From Ureibacillus chungkukjangi (lineage in GTDB: Bacteria; Bacillota; Bacilli; Bacillales_A; Planococcaceae), in assembly GCF_003217295.1 (NCBI RefSeq), contig NZ_QJTJ01000020.1:1-63172 (forward strand): a stretch of 63,172 nt of DNA, read 5' to 3'. Shown one piece after another: positions 48,759-58,061 of this stretch. Made by a program: the position numbers and the translations under genes. Below the pieces are notes generated by a model. That model had not been told where the DNA came from. It saw nothing but the letters and a program-made list of their open reading frames with translations, and ran no database searches. The number at the start of each line of letters is the position of its first letter. Position 1 is the first letter of the stretch.

Positions 48759-49800
48759 GCGTGTAGTGAATATCCTCGTGCCACTTATCTCGATTCTATT
48801 AGGTTTAATCATTGGTGCTATCGTAATGGCAGTTAGTGGTTTTAACCCAATTAATGGATATGTGGCATTATGGAACGGTATCTTTATGGATACATATACA
48901 ATGGGTGAAACAATTCGCCAAATTACACCGTATGTATTCTCAGGTTTAGCGGTAGCATTCGCCTTCCGTACTGGACTATTCAACATCGGTGTTGAAGGTC
49001 AGCTAATCATGGGTTGGCTGGCAGCTGCTTGGGTAGGGCAAGCTTTTGAACTACCTGCAGTTGTACACGTGCCATTAGCATTAATCGCTGCAGCTGCGGC
49101 AGGTGCTCTATGGGCCTTCATTCCTGGTTTACTAAAAGCGAAATTACAAGTTCACGAGGTTATCGTGACAATTATGATGAACTACACTGCATTACATGTA
49201 GCGAATGCATTAATCGGTGTAATTTCAGGTGGTCAGGAGCGTACAGATAGCATTCACGAATCTGCCTCGTTACGTTCACCGTTCTTAGAATCAATCACGG
49301 ATTACTCACGTATGCACTGGGGCTTCGTTATCGCCCTAATCGCAGTAATGATTATGTGGTTCATTTTACAAAAAACAACGCTTGGCTATGAGCTAAAAGC
49401 TGTAGGATTCAACAAAAATGCATCTGAGTATGCTGGTATGAATGTTAACAAAAACATTATTTTAGCAATGCTTATCTCTGGGGCTTTCGCAGGTCTTGGT
49501 GGTGCGATGGAAGCACTAGGTACGTTTGAAAATATGTCAAAACTACATGCCGCAACAGGTATCGGATTTGACGGAATCGCGGTTGCCTTACTAGGTGCAA
49601 ACCAACCATTTGGAGTACTTTTAGGAGCTATCCTATTCGGTGCACTAAAATATGGTGGACTAAATATGCCAAGTGAAGCTGGCGTTCCAACAGAAATCGT
49701 TTCGATTGTAATCGCGCTAATCATCTTCTTCGTAGCTTCAGGCTACATTATTCGCGTGGCGCTTGAGCGATTTGGTAAAAAGAGAAAGGAGGAAAAATAA
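48751..49800 (+). CDS. nupP: Nucleoside ABC transporter permease (NupP-like)
   Basis: A 349-residue permease of the branched-chain amino acid/BMP type with about eight to ten membrane helices and conserved segments (FRTGLFNIGVEGQLIMGW; YELKAVGFNKNASEYAGMN). ATG 48751 overlaps the nupO stop by 8 nt, with GGTAGGTGG upstream. It forms the membrane channel together with nupQ. Confidence 0.94.
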   Translation: MSKRVVNILVPLISILLGLIIGAIVMAVSGFNPINGYVALWNGIFMDTYTMGETIRQITPYVFSGLAVAFAFRTGLFNIGVEGQLIMGWLAAAWVGQAFELPAVVHVPLALIAAAAAGALWAFIPGLLKAKLQVHEVIVTIMMNYTALHVANALIGVISGGQERTDSIHESASLRSPFLESITDYSRMHWGFVIALIAVMIMWFILQKTTLGYELKAVGFNKNASEYAGMNVNKNIILAMLISGAFAGLGGAMEALGTFENMSKLHAATGIGFDGIAVALLGANQPFGVLLGAILFGALKYGGLNMPSEAGVPTEIVSIVIALIIFFVASGYIIRVALERFGKKRKEEK

Positions 49801-49801
49801 C

Positions 49802-50761
49802 ATGAGCTTTTTAGATGTGCTATATTTTATTATTCCTTCTGCAATTTTCTATGCAGCGCCATTAATTTTAACAGCAATCGGTGGAGTATTTACTGAGAGA
49901 TCAGGTGTTGTAAACATTGGTCTTGAGGGGATTATGATCGTCGGTGCTGCAAGTAGTATTATCTTTAACTTATCATTTGCTGACCAATTAGGAAATGCAA
50001 CTCCATGGGTTGGGCTAATCGTCGCAATGGGCTTCGGTATTCTTTTATCACTAATCTTAGCTGTTGCTGCTGTTTCTTTACGTGCAGACCAAACTGTTTC
50101 TGGGGTAGCCCTTAATATGCTGGGTCTTGCTGTAGCAGTATTCACAGTAAAAATGATTTTCGATAAAGGTCAAACAGATTCAATTACAGAACGTTTCTCT
50201 CGCTTTGATATTCCTGTATTAGGCGATATCCCAATCCTTGGGAAAATGTTCTTTGTAGACGTATACGCAACATCTATCTTAGCAATCGTCGTAGCAATTG
50301 TTGCATGGTTTGTAATCTATAAAACACCATTCGGCTTACGTTTAAGAGCAGTTGGGGAACACCCAATGGCGGCCGACACAATGGGTGTAAACGTTACAAA
50401 AATGCGCTATGTAGCAGTTATGATCTCTGGTGCCCTTGGTGGTATCGGTGGTGCAATCTACGCACAAGCAATCTCTGGTAACTTCGGAGCATCAACAATC
50501 AGTGGTCAAGGCTTCATGGCCATCGCTGCAATGATCTTCGGTAAATGGCATCCACTAGGTGCACTAGGAGCGGCTTTATTCTTCGGCTTCGCACAGGCAC
50601 TAAGTGTTGCCGGGGGTTCAATTCCGTATGTACAGGACGTACCAAAGATTTTCCTATTAATCTTACCTTACGTTCTAACAATCCTAGCACTAGCAGGCTT
50701 CATTGGAAAAGCCCACGCACCAAAAGCAAGTGGTGTCCCTTACGTAAAAGGCAAACGCTAA
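49802..50761 (+). CDS. nupQ: Nucleoside ABC transporter permease (NupQ-like)
   Basis: A 319-residue second permease with ERSGVVNIGLEGIMIVGAA, RADQTVSGVALNM and LRLRAVGEHPMAADTMG motifs. AAAGGAGG within the end of nupP leads ATG 49802, one base after the nupP stop. It completes the nupN-O-P-Q importer, probably for purine nucleosides. Confidence 0.94.
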   Translation: MSFLDVLYFIIPSAIFYAAPLILTAIGGVFTERSGVVNIGLEGIMIVGAASSIIFNLSFADQLGNATPWVGLIVAMGFGILLSLILAVAAVSLRADQTVSGVALNMLGLAVAVFTVKMIFDKGQTDSITERFSRFDIPVLGDIPILGKMFFVDVYATSILAIVVAIVAWFVIYKTPFGLRLRAVGEHPMAADTMGVNVTKMRYVAVMISGALGGIGGAIYAQAISGNFGASTISGQGFMAIAAMIFGKWHPLGALGAALFFGFAQALSVAGGSIPYVQDVPKIFLLILPYVLTILALAGFIGKAHAPKASGVPYVKGKR

Positions 50762-50807
50762 TCTTGTCCGTTAAGTCGGACGGGCTACCAACCGTTTGAC
50801 TTATATA

Positions 50808-50853
50808 GAAACGCCTCCCCTCGAGTTAGGTCGGTTGGAGGCGTTTTTTTGTT
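50808..50853 (+). terminator. terminator after nupQ
   Basis: AAACGCCTCC (50809-50818) pairs perfectly with GGAGGCGTTT (50837-50846), followed by TTTTG. An upstream CCAACCG (50788-50794) could compete for the 3' arm region CGGTTGG (50832-50838). Confidence 0.9.
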
Positions 50854-50885
50854 TTTGGGAGGAGCATGGGGAGCATGGAGCTTGA

Positions 50886-51225
50886 TTCCCGACACTTTTG
50901 TAGATATTCCCGACACTTTTTTGAAGAAACCCGACAAAAATGCGAAAAATCCCGACACATTCTTCAAGAAACCCGACACTTCAAAATCACACGCGTTCAG
51001 TTAGTAAATTATTAATAAATTTGGGACAAATTTATTAAAACACTCCAGCTCTTTTTCATTAAACAAGCTGTAAAGATAGTTACTTAAGTAAATTGTTAAG
51101 TGCATAGAGAAGAAATGCGTTTACAGACAATCCTAACACCCTCACTAATTTATCCGCCAAATTTTGAGAGAAATCCGCCACTTTTACTGAAATACCCGCC
51201 AGTTAAGCAAATATATCCGCCAAAC
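50886..51225. repeat. dispersed 21-bp-box element, copy 2
   Basis: Five CCCGACA boxes start at 50888, 50909, 50930, 50951 and 50972, every step 21 bp. The core palindrome AATAAATTTGGGACAAATTTATT lies at about 51014-51036 (20 bases quoted at most elsewhere). Four CCGCC boxes start at 51154, 51175, 51196 and 51217, again all 21 bp. The core matches the reverse complement of copy 1 for over 100 bp. It begins about 35 bp after the nupQ terminator. Confidence 0.88.
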
Positions 51226-51496
51226 CAATCCCCCACGCAAAACTTAATCCACACAACAGCCCAATCTAAATAACTTTCATGCATTAATCCTACTGGGGAG
51301 GGTAAAATTAATTAGTGGATGATGAAGATATGAAAGAAATTGGATTATTTTTGCATAATAACCAATTCTACATGTATAGTAGTACTATCACTATTTTTCC
51401 GGTTCCACATGTGTTTTGGGGACCAAAAACATAAACCTAGATGAATAAACAGTCAGTGTGCGCAGGCGTTCATTGATGACGATCGGAGGAATTTTT
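51226..51496. other. intergenic region before ymfF
   Basis: About 270 bases after the repeat element. A 34-codon open frame (51330-51434) is present but lacks a good ribosome binding site. No clear promoter was identified for the ymfF operon. Confidence 0.35.
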
Positions 51497-52759
51497 TTGT
51501 TTTTATCGACACAGTTAGCAGAGGGTGTAAATCTGCATATTCGACAAACGACACAATTTAAAACTGTGAGTTTCTCAATAAAATTTAGAGCCCCATTGGA
51601 TCAGCAATCTGCTGCAGAAAGAGCAGTTCTATCGAATGTTCTTCAGCACAGCAATGGGAAATTTAAGAAATCGGCCGAATTCCGAAGCTATTTAGATGAT
51701 TTGTTCGGGACTGTGCTTTATTTTGATGCGTCAAAGCGTGGGAGCGAGCACACACTTCTACTTAATGTAGAAACGGTGAATGATCAATACCTTCAACAAA
51801 ACAAAGTATTTAATGAAGTGCTCGATCTTATCAATACAGCGATTTTTGAGCCAAACCTAGAAAATGGTACTTTTGTGCCATCGATTGTTGAACGTGAAAA
51901 GGAAATGGTGACACAGCGTATCCAGTCCATTTTTGATGATAAAACACGCTATGCTCAGTATCGTTTGACACAAATTCTTCGCCCGAATCACCCGGCTTCG
52001 ATTTCAGCGAGCGGGACGATTGATACAGTGAAGCAAATCACGCCTGAATCGTTAACAAAGACATATCAAGCGATGATAAATGAAGATAAGGTTGATATCT
52101 ATGTTGTTGGGGATATCGATGTGGAAGCGGTGCAAAAGAAACTAACAGAAGCACTTCCATTCAAGGATCGTAAAGCTAAAGAAACTCAACAGGATACAAA
52201 CGAGTCTAAAGCTGAAAAAGAGTATACAAAAGAACAGCAGGAGATGAAGCAAGGGAAGCTGCATATTGGCTTTAGTACACCAGTGCGCTTTGGTGATGAA
52301 GACTATGCAAAAATGCAAATCTTCAACGGTGTGTTCGGTGGCTATGCGCACTCGAAATTGTTCATGAATGTTCGTGAAAAAGAAAGCTTGGCCTACTATG
52401 CTTCAAGCTCTTATAATTCCCAATACGGCCTGGTTTATGTTGTTTCAGGGATTGAGCCTTCAAACGAAAAGAAGGCAACAGATGTCATTAAAGAGCAATT
52501 AGAAGCCATGAAAAATGGTGAAATCACGGATCTTGAGCTGACGCAAACAAAAGCGATGCTTGTGAATCAGCTGAAGGAAACGCTAGACCTTGCACGTGGG
52601 CAGATTGAGATTTATGACCAGTATAAGGATTTAGGCGAGACTTTCTCAGTGGATACTTGGAAGGAACGCTGGGATCAGGTGACAAAAGAAGATGTGCAAA
52701 AAATGGCTTCTCAAGTACAGCTAGAAGCAGTTTATTTCTTATGTGGGAAGGAGGCCTGA
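51497..52759 (+). CDS. ymfF: M16-like peptidase family protein, inactive-type partner (YmfF)
   Basis: A 420-residue M16 fold protein that lacks the HxxEH zinc motif where it should occur (VLSNVLQHSNGKFKKSAEFR), so it is probably the noncatalytic half of a heterodimer with YmfH. TTG 51497 follows CGGAGGAA and gives the start MFLSTQLAEGVNLHIR; the longer frame from 51458 has no ribosome binding site. The gene lies 6 nt before ymfH. Confidence 0.9.
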   Translation: MFLSTQLAEGVNLHIRQTTQFKTVSFSIKFRAPLDQQSAAERAVLSNVLQHSNGKFKKSAEFRSYLDDLFGTVLYFDASKRGSEHTLLLNVETVNDQYLQQNKVFNEVLDLINTAIFEPNLENGTFVPSIVEREKEMVTQRIQSIFDDKTRYAQYRLTQILRPNHPASISASGTIDTVKQITPESLTKTYQAMINEDKVDIYVVGDIDVEAVQKKLTEALPFKDRKAKETQQDTNESKAEKEYTKEQQEMKQGKLHIGFSTPVRFGDEDYAKMQIFNGVFGGYAHSKLFMNVREKESLAYYASSSYNSQYGLVYVVSGIEPSNEKKATDVIKEQLEAMKNGEITDLELTQTKAMLVNQLKETLDLARGQIEIYDQYKDLGETFSVDTWKERWDQVTKEDVQKMASQVQLEAVYFLCGKEA

Positions 52760-52765
52760 ATCGTC

Positions 52766-54061
52766 ATGAAAACGATTGAATTTAAACAATTAGATGAAAC
52801 TTTATTTTACAAAAAGCTACCGAATGGCTTAGATGTCTATATTTTGCCGAAAAAGGGGTTTTCGAAAACCTTTGTAACGTTCACGACGAAATATGGCTCC
52901 ATTGACCGTACATTTGTACCGATTGGTGAATCAGAAGCGATTACAGTGCCAGATGGGATTGCCCATTTCCTGGAGCACAAAATGTTTGAAAAAGAGGACG
53001 GGGACGTGTTCCAGCAGTTTAGTGAAGCAGGTGCCTCTGCCAATGCCTTTACATCATTTACTCGTACGGCATACCTATTCTCTGCTACTGACCATATTTA
53101 CAAAAGCACAGAGACGCTTTTAAATTTCGTTCAGGAGCCTTATTTTACAGAAAAAACAGTAGAAAAGGAAAAGGGCATTATTGGTCAGGAAATTACGATG
53201 TACGACGACCAAGCAGATTGGCGTTTGTACTTTGGTGCGATTGAGAACATGTACCATAGCCACCCGGTGAAAATTGATATTGCCGGAACAATCGAGTCGA
53301 TCGACAAAATTACGGCTGAGCATTTATATACATGCTATAACACGTTCTATCACCCATCGAACATGCTATTGTTTGTAGTTGGTGCGATTGACCCGACTGA
53401 GATGATGGCCTTTATCGAGGACAACCAAAACAAAAAAGAATTCTCGGAGCCAGTACAAATCGAGCGTCATTTTGAGGAGGAACCAACATGTGTTGCGGTT
53501 AAGGAACGCGAGCTTAAAATGGATGTGCAAAAGGCGAAAGTCTATGTTGGCTTAAAAGCGAAGCAAACAGACCTAAAAGGCGATGAAATGCTCAAGCATG
53601 AGCTTTCTGTACAGATTGCCCTGGAGTGCCTATATGGTAGAGCTTCGAATTTCTATACGGATGTTTATGAAAATGGCTTAATCGATGAATCCTTTGCCTA
53701 TGACTTCTCTTTAGAGAAGGGCTATGGGTTTGCATTAATCGGCTCTGACTCTGCTCAACCAGATCAGTTAGTGACTAAGATCAAGGAAGTTATCAATAAT
53801 GCTGAAAGCCTTCTTACTTCTGACAGCCTAGAGCGAGTTAAACGCAAGAAAATTGGCTTCTATTTAAGAGCTTTAAACTCAATGGAATTTATCGCGAACC
53901 AATTTACGCGCTATGAGTTCAATGAAATGAATCTGTTTGATGCGGTTCCTGTGATTGAAAAGCTAACGCTTGAGGATGTAACAGAAGCGCTGAAAACAAT
54001 TCAAGGGGAAGAGCAGCAAACGGTATTTAAGGTGCTGCCTTCAAGTGAGCGTGCTCAGTAA
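52766..54061 (+). CDS. ymfH: M16 family zinc peptidase (YmfH)
   Basis: The catalytic-type M16 subunit. The 431-residue product has HFLEH (67-71) and the downstream Glu in EKEKGIIGQEI. With YmfF it likely forms a two-chain peptidase; paralogues process peptides, but the substrate is unknown here. GGAGG in the ymfF end supports ATG 52766. The next gene's ATG follows its stop directly. Confidence 0.94.
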   Translation: MKTIEFKQLDETLFYKKLPNGLDVYILPKKGFSKTFVTFTTKYGSIDRTFVPIGESEAITVPDGIAHFLEHKMFEKEDGDVFQQFSEAGASANAFTSFTRTAYLFSATDHIYKSTETLLNFVQEPYFTEKTVEKEKGIIGQEITMYDDQADWRLYFGAIENMYHSHPVKIDIAGTIESIDKITAEHLYTCYNTFYHPSNMLLFVVGAIDPTEMMAFIEDNQNKKEFSEPVQIERHFEEEPTCVAVKERELKMDVQKAKVYVGLKAKQTDLKGDEMLKHELSVQIALECLYGRASNFYTDVYENGLIDESFAYDFSLEKGYGFALIGSDSAQPDQLVTKIKEVINNAESLLTSDSLERVKRKKIGFYLRALNSMEFIANQFTRYEFNEMNLFDAVPVIEKLTLEDVTEALKTIQGEEQQTVFKVLPSSERAQ

Positions 54062-54790
54062 ATGAAGAAGTTCGCACTTGTAGTAGGTGCTTCTGGTGCG
54101 ATTGGAAATGCAATAGCGAAGCGACTAGCATTTGATGGTTGGTCGCTCTATTTGCATTTTAATGGGGGTCGCGCAAAAGCAGCATCTTTGACAGAAGAGC
54201 TGACAAAGCTTTTTCCTGAGCAGGAATTTCTATTAGTACAGGCTGATTTTGGTAGCGAGGAGGGCGCAGAGCGCCTTGCTTCTCAAATCTATTCTCTGAA
54301 GGCCGTTGTGTTCGCGGGCGGTCATAGTTTTTACGGGATGCTGGAGGATACGCCGGCAATAGAGATGGATAAGCTGTGGAGGGTGCACGTCCAAAATCCG
54401 TTGCGCGTTTTGGCTCTTCTCTCACCAAAGCTCAGAAAGAATGACTGGAGCCATGTGCTGTTTATAGGGTCGATTTGGGGAGAGACGGGTGCTGCGTTTG
54501 AGTCGGTGTATAGTGCGGTGAAGGGTGCCCAGCATGCGTTTGTGAAGGCCTATGCAAAAGAGGTAGCCTATAATCATATTTTGGTGAATGCGATAGCGCC
54601 AGGGCTGATTGATACGTCGATGAATGGGCATTTAAATGATGAGGAAAAGCAAGCGTTGTATGAGGAGATTCCACTAGCGAGAGCGGGTAAGGTTGAGGAT
54701 GTTGCAAATTTGGTCAGTTTCTATTTAAGTGGTCAAGCGAATTATGTTACAGGACAAATTATTAGAATTAATGGTGGATGGTACATATAA
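54062..54790 (+). CDS. ymfI: SDR oxidoreductase YmfI (EF-P 5-aminopentanone reductase)
   Basis: A short-chain dehydrogenase of 242 residues with the cofactor motif GASGAIGNAIA (about 9-19), a catalytic Ser in LFIGSIWG and YSAVKGA (YxxxK). In Bacillus subtilis YmfI completes the 5-aminopentanol modification of elongation factor P. The assignment follows from family and synteny with ymfF-ymfH. It starts immediately after the ymfH stop. Confidence 0.92.
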   Translation: MKKFALVVGASGAIGNAIAKRLAFDGWSLYLHFNGGRAKAASLTEELTKLFPEQEFLLVQADFGSEEGAERLASQIYSLKAVVFAGGHSFYGMLEDTPAIEMDKLWRVHVQNPLRVLALLSPKLRKNDWSHVLFIGSIWGETGAAFESVYSAVKGAQHAFVKAYAKEVAYNHILVNAIAPGLIDTSMNGHLNDEEKQALYEEIPLARAGKVEDVANLVSFYLSGQANYVTGQIIRINGGWYI

Positions 54791-54837
54791 ATTCCGAACT
54801 TGCGCATAATAAGTGTGCAAAGGAGGAGGAGATAAAT

Positions 54838-55095
54838 ATGGCACTTTTAGAAAACTGGGAAAAATGGACATCATTTTTAGGTGAACAAGTCAACGAAGCT
54901 CAAGAGCATGGTATGTCTAAAAAGATGATTGAGAAATCAGCTATTCAGATTGGTGACTATTTAGCTAAGAATGTAGATCCTAAAAACGAGCAAGAACGCG
55001 TACTAAAAGACCTTTGGGCCGTTGCTGATGGCGATGAGAAGCACGCTCTTGCTAACTGTGTTATCAAGCTGGTACAAAGCCACCGCGTACAATAG
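54838..55095 (+). CDS. ymfJ: DUF3243 family protein (YmfJ)
   Basis: An 85-residue cytoplasmic alpha-helical protein of the DUF3243 family (WEKWTSFLGEQVNEAQEHGMS; VIKLVQSH). Function unknown; its position between ymfI and ymfK is conserved in Bacillales. ATG 54838 follows AAAGGAGGAGGAG; the frame open from 54778 overlaps ymfI without a ribosome binding site. Confidence 0.9.
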   Translation: MALLENWEKWTSFLGEQVNEAQEHGMSKKMIEKSAIQIGDYLAKNVDPKNEQERVLKDLWAVADGDEKHALANCVIKLVQSHRVQ

Positions 55096-55499
55096 TAGTA
55101 TCCACTCTTTATGCCGTTATGGCTTATAAAGTAGCACTTTGTACAAGCCTGTGCAATGAATGCTACTTCCTTTAGAAAAATCCTTATATCATAGAACATT
55201 TCTACATGCGTTTCATCAATTCTTCTAAGTTGTTTAAGGAGGCTTGTCCTCCTTTTCTTTTTCTATCATTATATAGGAGAAATAAGACTTTTTTCCTCAT
55301 TTTAAAATTACTACCAGTTGGGGATTTTCTTCAAAATTCGACAGAAAACTTTGTCAGGTTGTTAATTTTCTACCTAATGATGATAAAATTTAATAATTTG
55401 GAAGAAAAACGGTTGTTTCTAACTTTTCAATACATATAAAATCCGCTATGATGAAACTTATAGGAAAAATTTTCGTTTCGTTAGTAGGGGGACGTTTTT
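55096..55499. other. intergenic region ymfJ-ymfK
   Basis: It holds the terminator at 55236-55262 and AT-rich DNA. No repeat or convincing promoter is seen. Confidence 0.45.
55236..55262 (+). terminator. terminator after ymfJ
   Basis: AAGGAGG (55236-55242) pairs with CCTCCTT (55248-55254), followed by TTCTTTTTC. Confidence 0.82.
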
Positions 55500-56300
55500 A
55501 TGGGCGAATGGTACTTTGAATATGAAATCCAAGTGAATCGTCCGGGGTTACTAGGTGATATTGCATCACTCCTGGGTATGTTAAGAGTAAACATTGTTTC
55601 GATTAATGGAGTAGATGCAGAGCGACGGGGAATGCTATTAAAAACAGATAATGATGAATCCATTCAACGGTTTATATCGATTGTTTCGACAATGGAGAAC
55701 ATCAATGTCACAAAATTTCGTGAACCGAAAGTACGCGACCGTCTAGCTGTACGCCATGGTCATTATATAGAACGGGATGCCGATGAGAAAAACACATTCC
55801 GTTTTGTAAGAGATGAACTCGGTATTTTGGTTGACTTTATGGCAGAATTATTTAAGAAAGAGGGACATAAGTTAATTGGGATAAGGGGCATGCCTCGTGT
55901 TGGCAAGACGGAATCCGTTGTAGCCGCAAGTGTTTGTGCCAACAAAAAATGGCTCTTTTTATCATCTACTATGATCAAGCAAACAGTTCGCCATCAGCTA
56001 ATGGGTGATGAGTTTAGTGAGAATAATATCTTTATTCTTGATGGAGCAGTTACGCGGAGGACTACAGATGAGCGGCATCAGCAGCTTGTTCGTGAAATGA
56101 TGCGTGTTCCGGCTATTAAAGTAGTAGAGCATCCTGATTTGTTTGTTCAGCATTCTGAATATAAGATAGAGGATTTTGACTATATTATCGAGCTGCGTCA
56201 CCATCCAGACGAAGTGATTACGTATGAAATTATTGAGAAAAATGAAATGATGTCACAGAACGACCATTTTGGTGGATTTGGTGGCGGATTTAATTTTTAA
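55500..56300 (+). CDS. ymfK: DUF3388 family protein (YmfK)
   Basis: The 266-residue product has an N-terminal ACT-like domain (YEIQVNRPGLLGDIASLLGML, about 8-28) and a DUF3388 C-terminal part containing a short P-loop-like stretch (IRGMPRVGKTESVVAAS) but no obvious Walker B. It ends in a Gly/Phe-rich tail (GGFGGGFNF). Function unknown. AGTAGGGGG supports ATG 55500. Confidence 0.88.
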   Translation: MGEWYFEYEIQVNRPGLLGDIASLLGMLRVNIVSINGVDAERRGMLLKTDNDESIQRFISIVSTMENINVTKFREPKVRDRLAVRHGHYIERDADEKNTFRFVRDELGILVDFMAELFKKEGHKLIGIRGMPRVGKTESVVAASVCANKKWLFLSSTMIKQTVRHQLMGDEFSENNIFILDGAVTRRTTDERHQQLVREMMRVPAIKVVEHPDLFVQHSEYKIEDFDYIIELRHHPDEVITYEIIEKNEMMSQNDHFGGFGGGFNF

Positions 56301-56451
56301 TGAAGCAAAGTAATTGAAAACAGCCCACAAAAACTAGTGGACTAAGCTCCTGGAAATGTCTCAAATTTTAAGATGAAAGCGTAATTCATATTAAAATCGT
56401 GGACGACAAGATCCCCGAGTTGAAATGATTATTAAAAAGTAGGTGTTATTG

Positions 56452-57333
56452 TTGACTGAACTCGGAACTCGCCTTAAAGAAGCGAGGTTATCTAAAGGAT
56501 ATAGTTTGGATGATCTTCAAGAAATTACAAAAATACAAAAAAGATATCTAGTTGCGATTGAAGAAGGAAATTATTCAATCATGCCTGGTACTTTTTACGT
56601 TAGAGCATTTATCAAACAATATGCAGAGGCTGTTGGGCTGGATGCAGAGGAAGTCTTAAGTGAGTTTAAGAAGGAAATTCCCGATCAGCAAAAGGAAGAG
56701 GTTGCTCAATCGATTTCTCAAAGTCCGACACGTCGTAAGCTCAATACGCGTTCAACGAATCGTTTACTGGAAACGATGCCTAAAATCATCGTCGGTCTAT
56801 TCATCATCGTAAGTTTGGTGGCATTTTGGTTTTTATATCAAAAAAAGATGTCGTCCGATCAACCAGAAGAGCTCCAAGAGGATGCACAGGTAGAATACGA
56901 GCAGCAAACGCCACCTCCAACAGAAGAGCCAGCTGTTGACGAAGAGGAAGACGCTGCAGAGGATACTGAAACTGAAGAGACGACTGAAGAACCAGAAGAA
57001 GAGCCAGCTCCAACACAAGTGATTTCTCCAGGTACTGCACAGGGAGAAACAACATCTTATGAGTTATCTGGCACTGAAACGATGAATATTCGTATCGAGG
57101 TTACAGGAGACACTTGGGTGGGTATACGTAATGAACAGGGTGCCGAGCAAGTGGAGGACCGTGTTTATACAGCAGGCGAGCTAGTTAATTTTGATGCTAC
57201 TGCAAATGCTTACGCTCGTATCCGCTTAGGAAATGCAAACAATGCGAAGGTCTTTATCAACGACGAACAGCTTCAATATGCTCAAACCATTACAACGCAA
57301 AATATCATTATCACATTACAGCCAGGAGAATAG
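56452..57333 (+). CDS. rodZ: RodZ-like cell-shape protein (YmfM)
   Basis: A membrane protein linking MreB to the elongasome. The 293-residue product has an N-terminal Cro/C1-type HTH (TRLKEARLSKGYSLDDLQEI, about 5-70), one membrane helix (about 105-125), an acidic Glu/Thr/Pro linker (about 130-195) and a C-terminal DUF4115 domain. TTG 56452 is preferred (AGGTG 6 nt upstream); GTG 56443 and TTG 56449 are alternatives. It precedes pgsA as in Bacillus. Confidence 0.92.
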   Translation: MTELGTRLKEARLSKGYSLDDLQEITKIQKRYLVAIEEGNYSIMPGTFYVRAFIKQYAEAVGLDAEEVLSEFKKEIPDQQKEEVAQSISQSPTRRKLNTRSTNRLLETMPKIIVGLFIIVSLVAFWFLYQKKMSSDQPEELQEDAQVEYEQQTPPPTEEPAVDEEEDAAEDTETEETTEEPEEEPAPTQVISPGTAQGETTSYELSGTETMNIRIEVTGDTWVGIRNEQGAEQVEDRVYTAGELVNFDATANAYARIRLGNANNAKVFINDEQLQYAQTITTQNIIITLQPGE

Positions 57334-57360
57334 TCATCATTTTTGATGGCTATTTTTCTC
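57331..57360 (+). terminator. terminator at the rodZ stop codon
   Basis: TAGTCATCA (57331-57339, including the stop codon) pairs with TGATGGCTA (57344-57352), followed by TTTTTCTC. Confidence 0.72.
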
Positions 57361-57470
57361 CCGTTTTAACGAATACAAAATTTAGCAATAAATACGAAAT
57401 CGAGGAAGCAATTGGAAAGGGCAATTCCTTCACTAGCTGTTTCACATACTCGAATGAAAGGTGTTAGCAA

Positions 57471-58049
57471 ATGAATATACCGAATAAGATTACAGTCTCG
57501 AGAATATTTTTGATTCCAGTCTTTATGATTGTAATACTATTTGACTTTGGTTTAGGAAATATGAGCTTTTTAGGGGCAACAATGCCGGTGAATCACTTCT
57601 TAGCGGCTTTAGTTTTTATCATTGCCTCGTGTACAGACTGGGTGGACGGGTATTATGCCCGTAAATACAATCTTGTGACGAACCTAGGAAAGTTTCTTGA
57701 TCCATTAGCAGATAAATTATTAGTAGCAGCAGCATTTATCATCTTAGTAGAGCTTGGCATGGCGCCGTCATGGATTATCATCATCATTTTAAGCCGTGAA
57801 TTTGCAGTAACTGGATTGCGTGCGATTCTTGCAGGTGAGGGAGAGGTTGTTGCAGCAAGCCAGCTAGGGAAAATTAAGACTTGGGCACAAATTGTTGCCA
57901 TCTCGGCATTACTTCTTCACAATACGATTTTTGAAATGATCAGTATTCCATTTGATATGATTGCCCTTTATGTGGCGTTAATATTTACAGTGTGGTCTGG
58001 ATGGGAATATTTCTATCTAAACCGTCGTGTGTTTGTCAACTCGAAGTAA
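57471..58049 (+). CDS. pgsA: CDP-diacylglycerol-glycerol-3-phosphate 3-phosphatidyltransferase
   Basis: Makes phosphatidylglycerol phosphate from the CDP-diacylglycerol produced by CdsA. The 192-residue membrane protein carries the CDP-alcohol phosphotransferase signature (TDWVDGYYARKYN, then GKFLDPLADK). GAAAGGTG precedes ATG 57471. It is followed after 12 nt by cinA. Confidence 0.96.
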   Translation: MNIPNKITVSRIFLIPVFMIVILFDFGLGNMSFLGATMPVNHFLAALVFIIASCTDWVDGYYARKYNLVTNLGKFLDPLADKLLVAAAFIILVELGMAPSWIIIIILSREFAVTGLRAILAGEGEVVAASQLGKIKTWAQIVAISALLLHNTIFEMISIPFDMIALYVALIFTVWSGWEYFYLNRRVFVNSK

Positions 58050-58061
58050 GGGGGTTAGGAC

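Noticed and set aside
51330-51434. 34-codon small open frame before ymfF
   Set aside because: No clear ribosome binding site and no recognisable product; kept only as a note in the intergenic entry.
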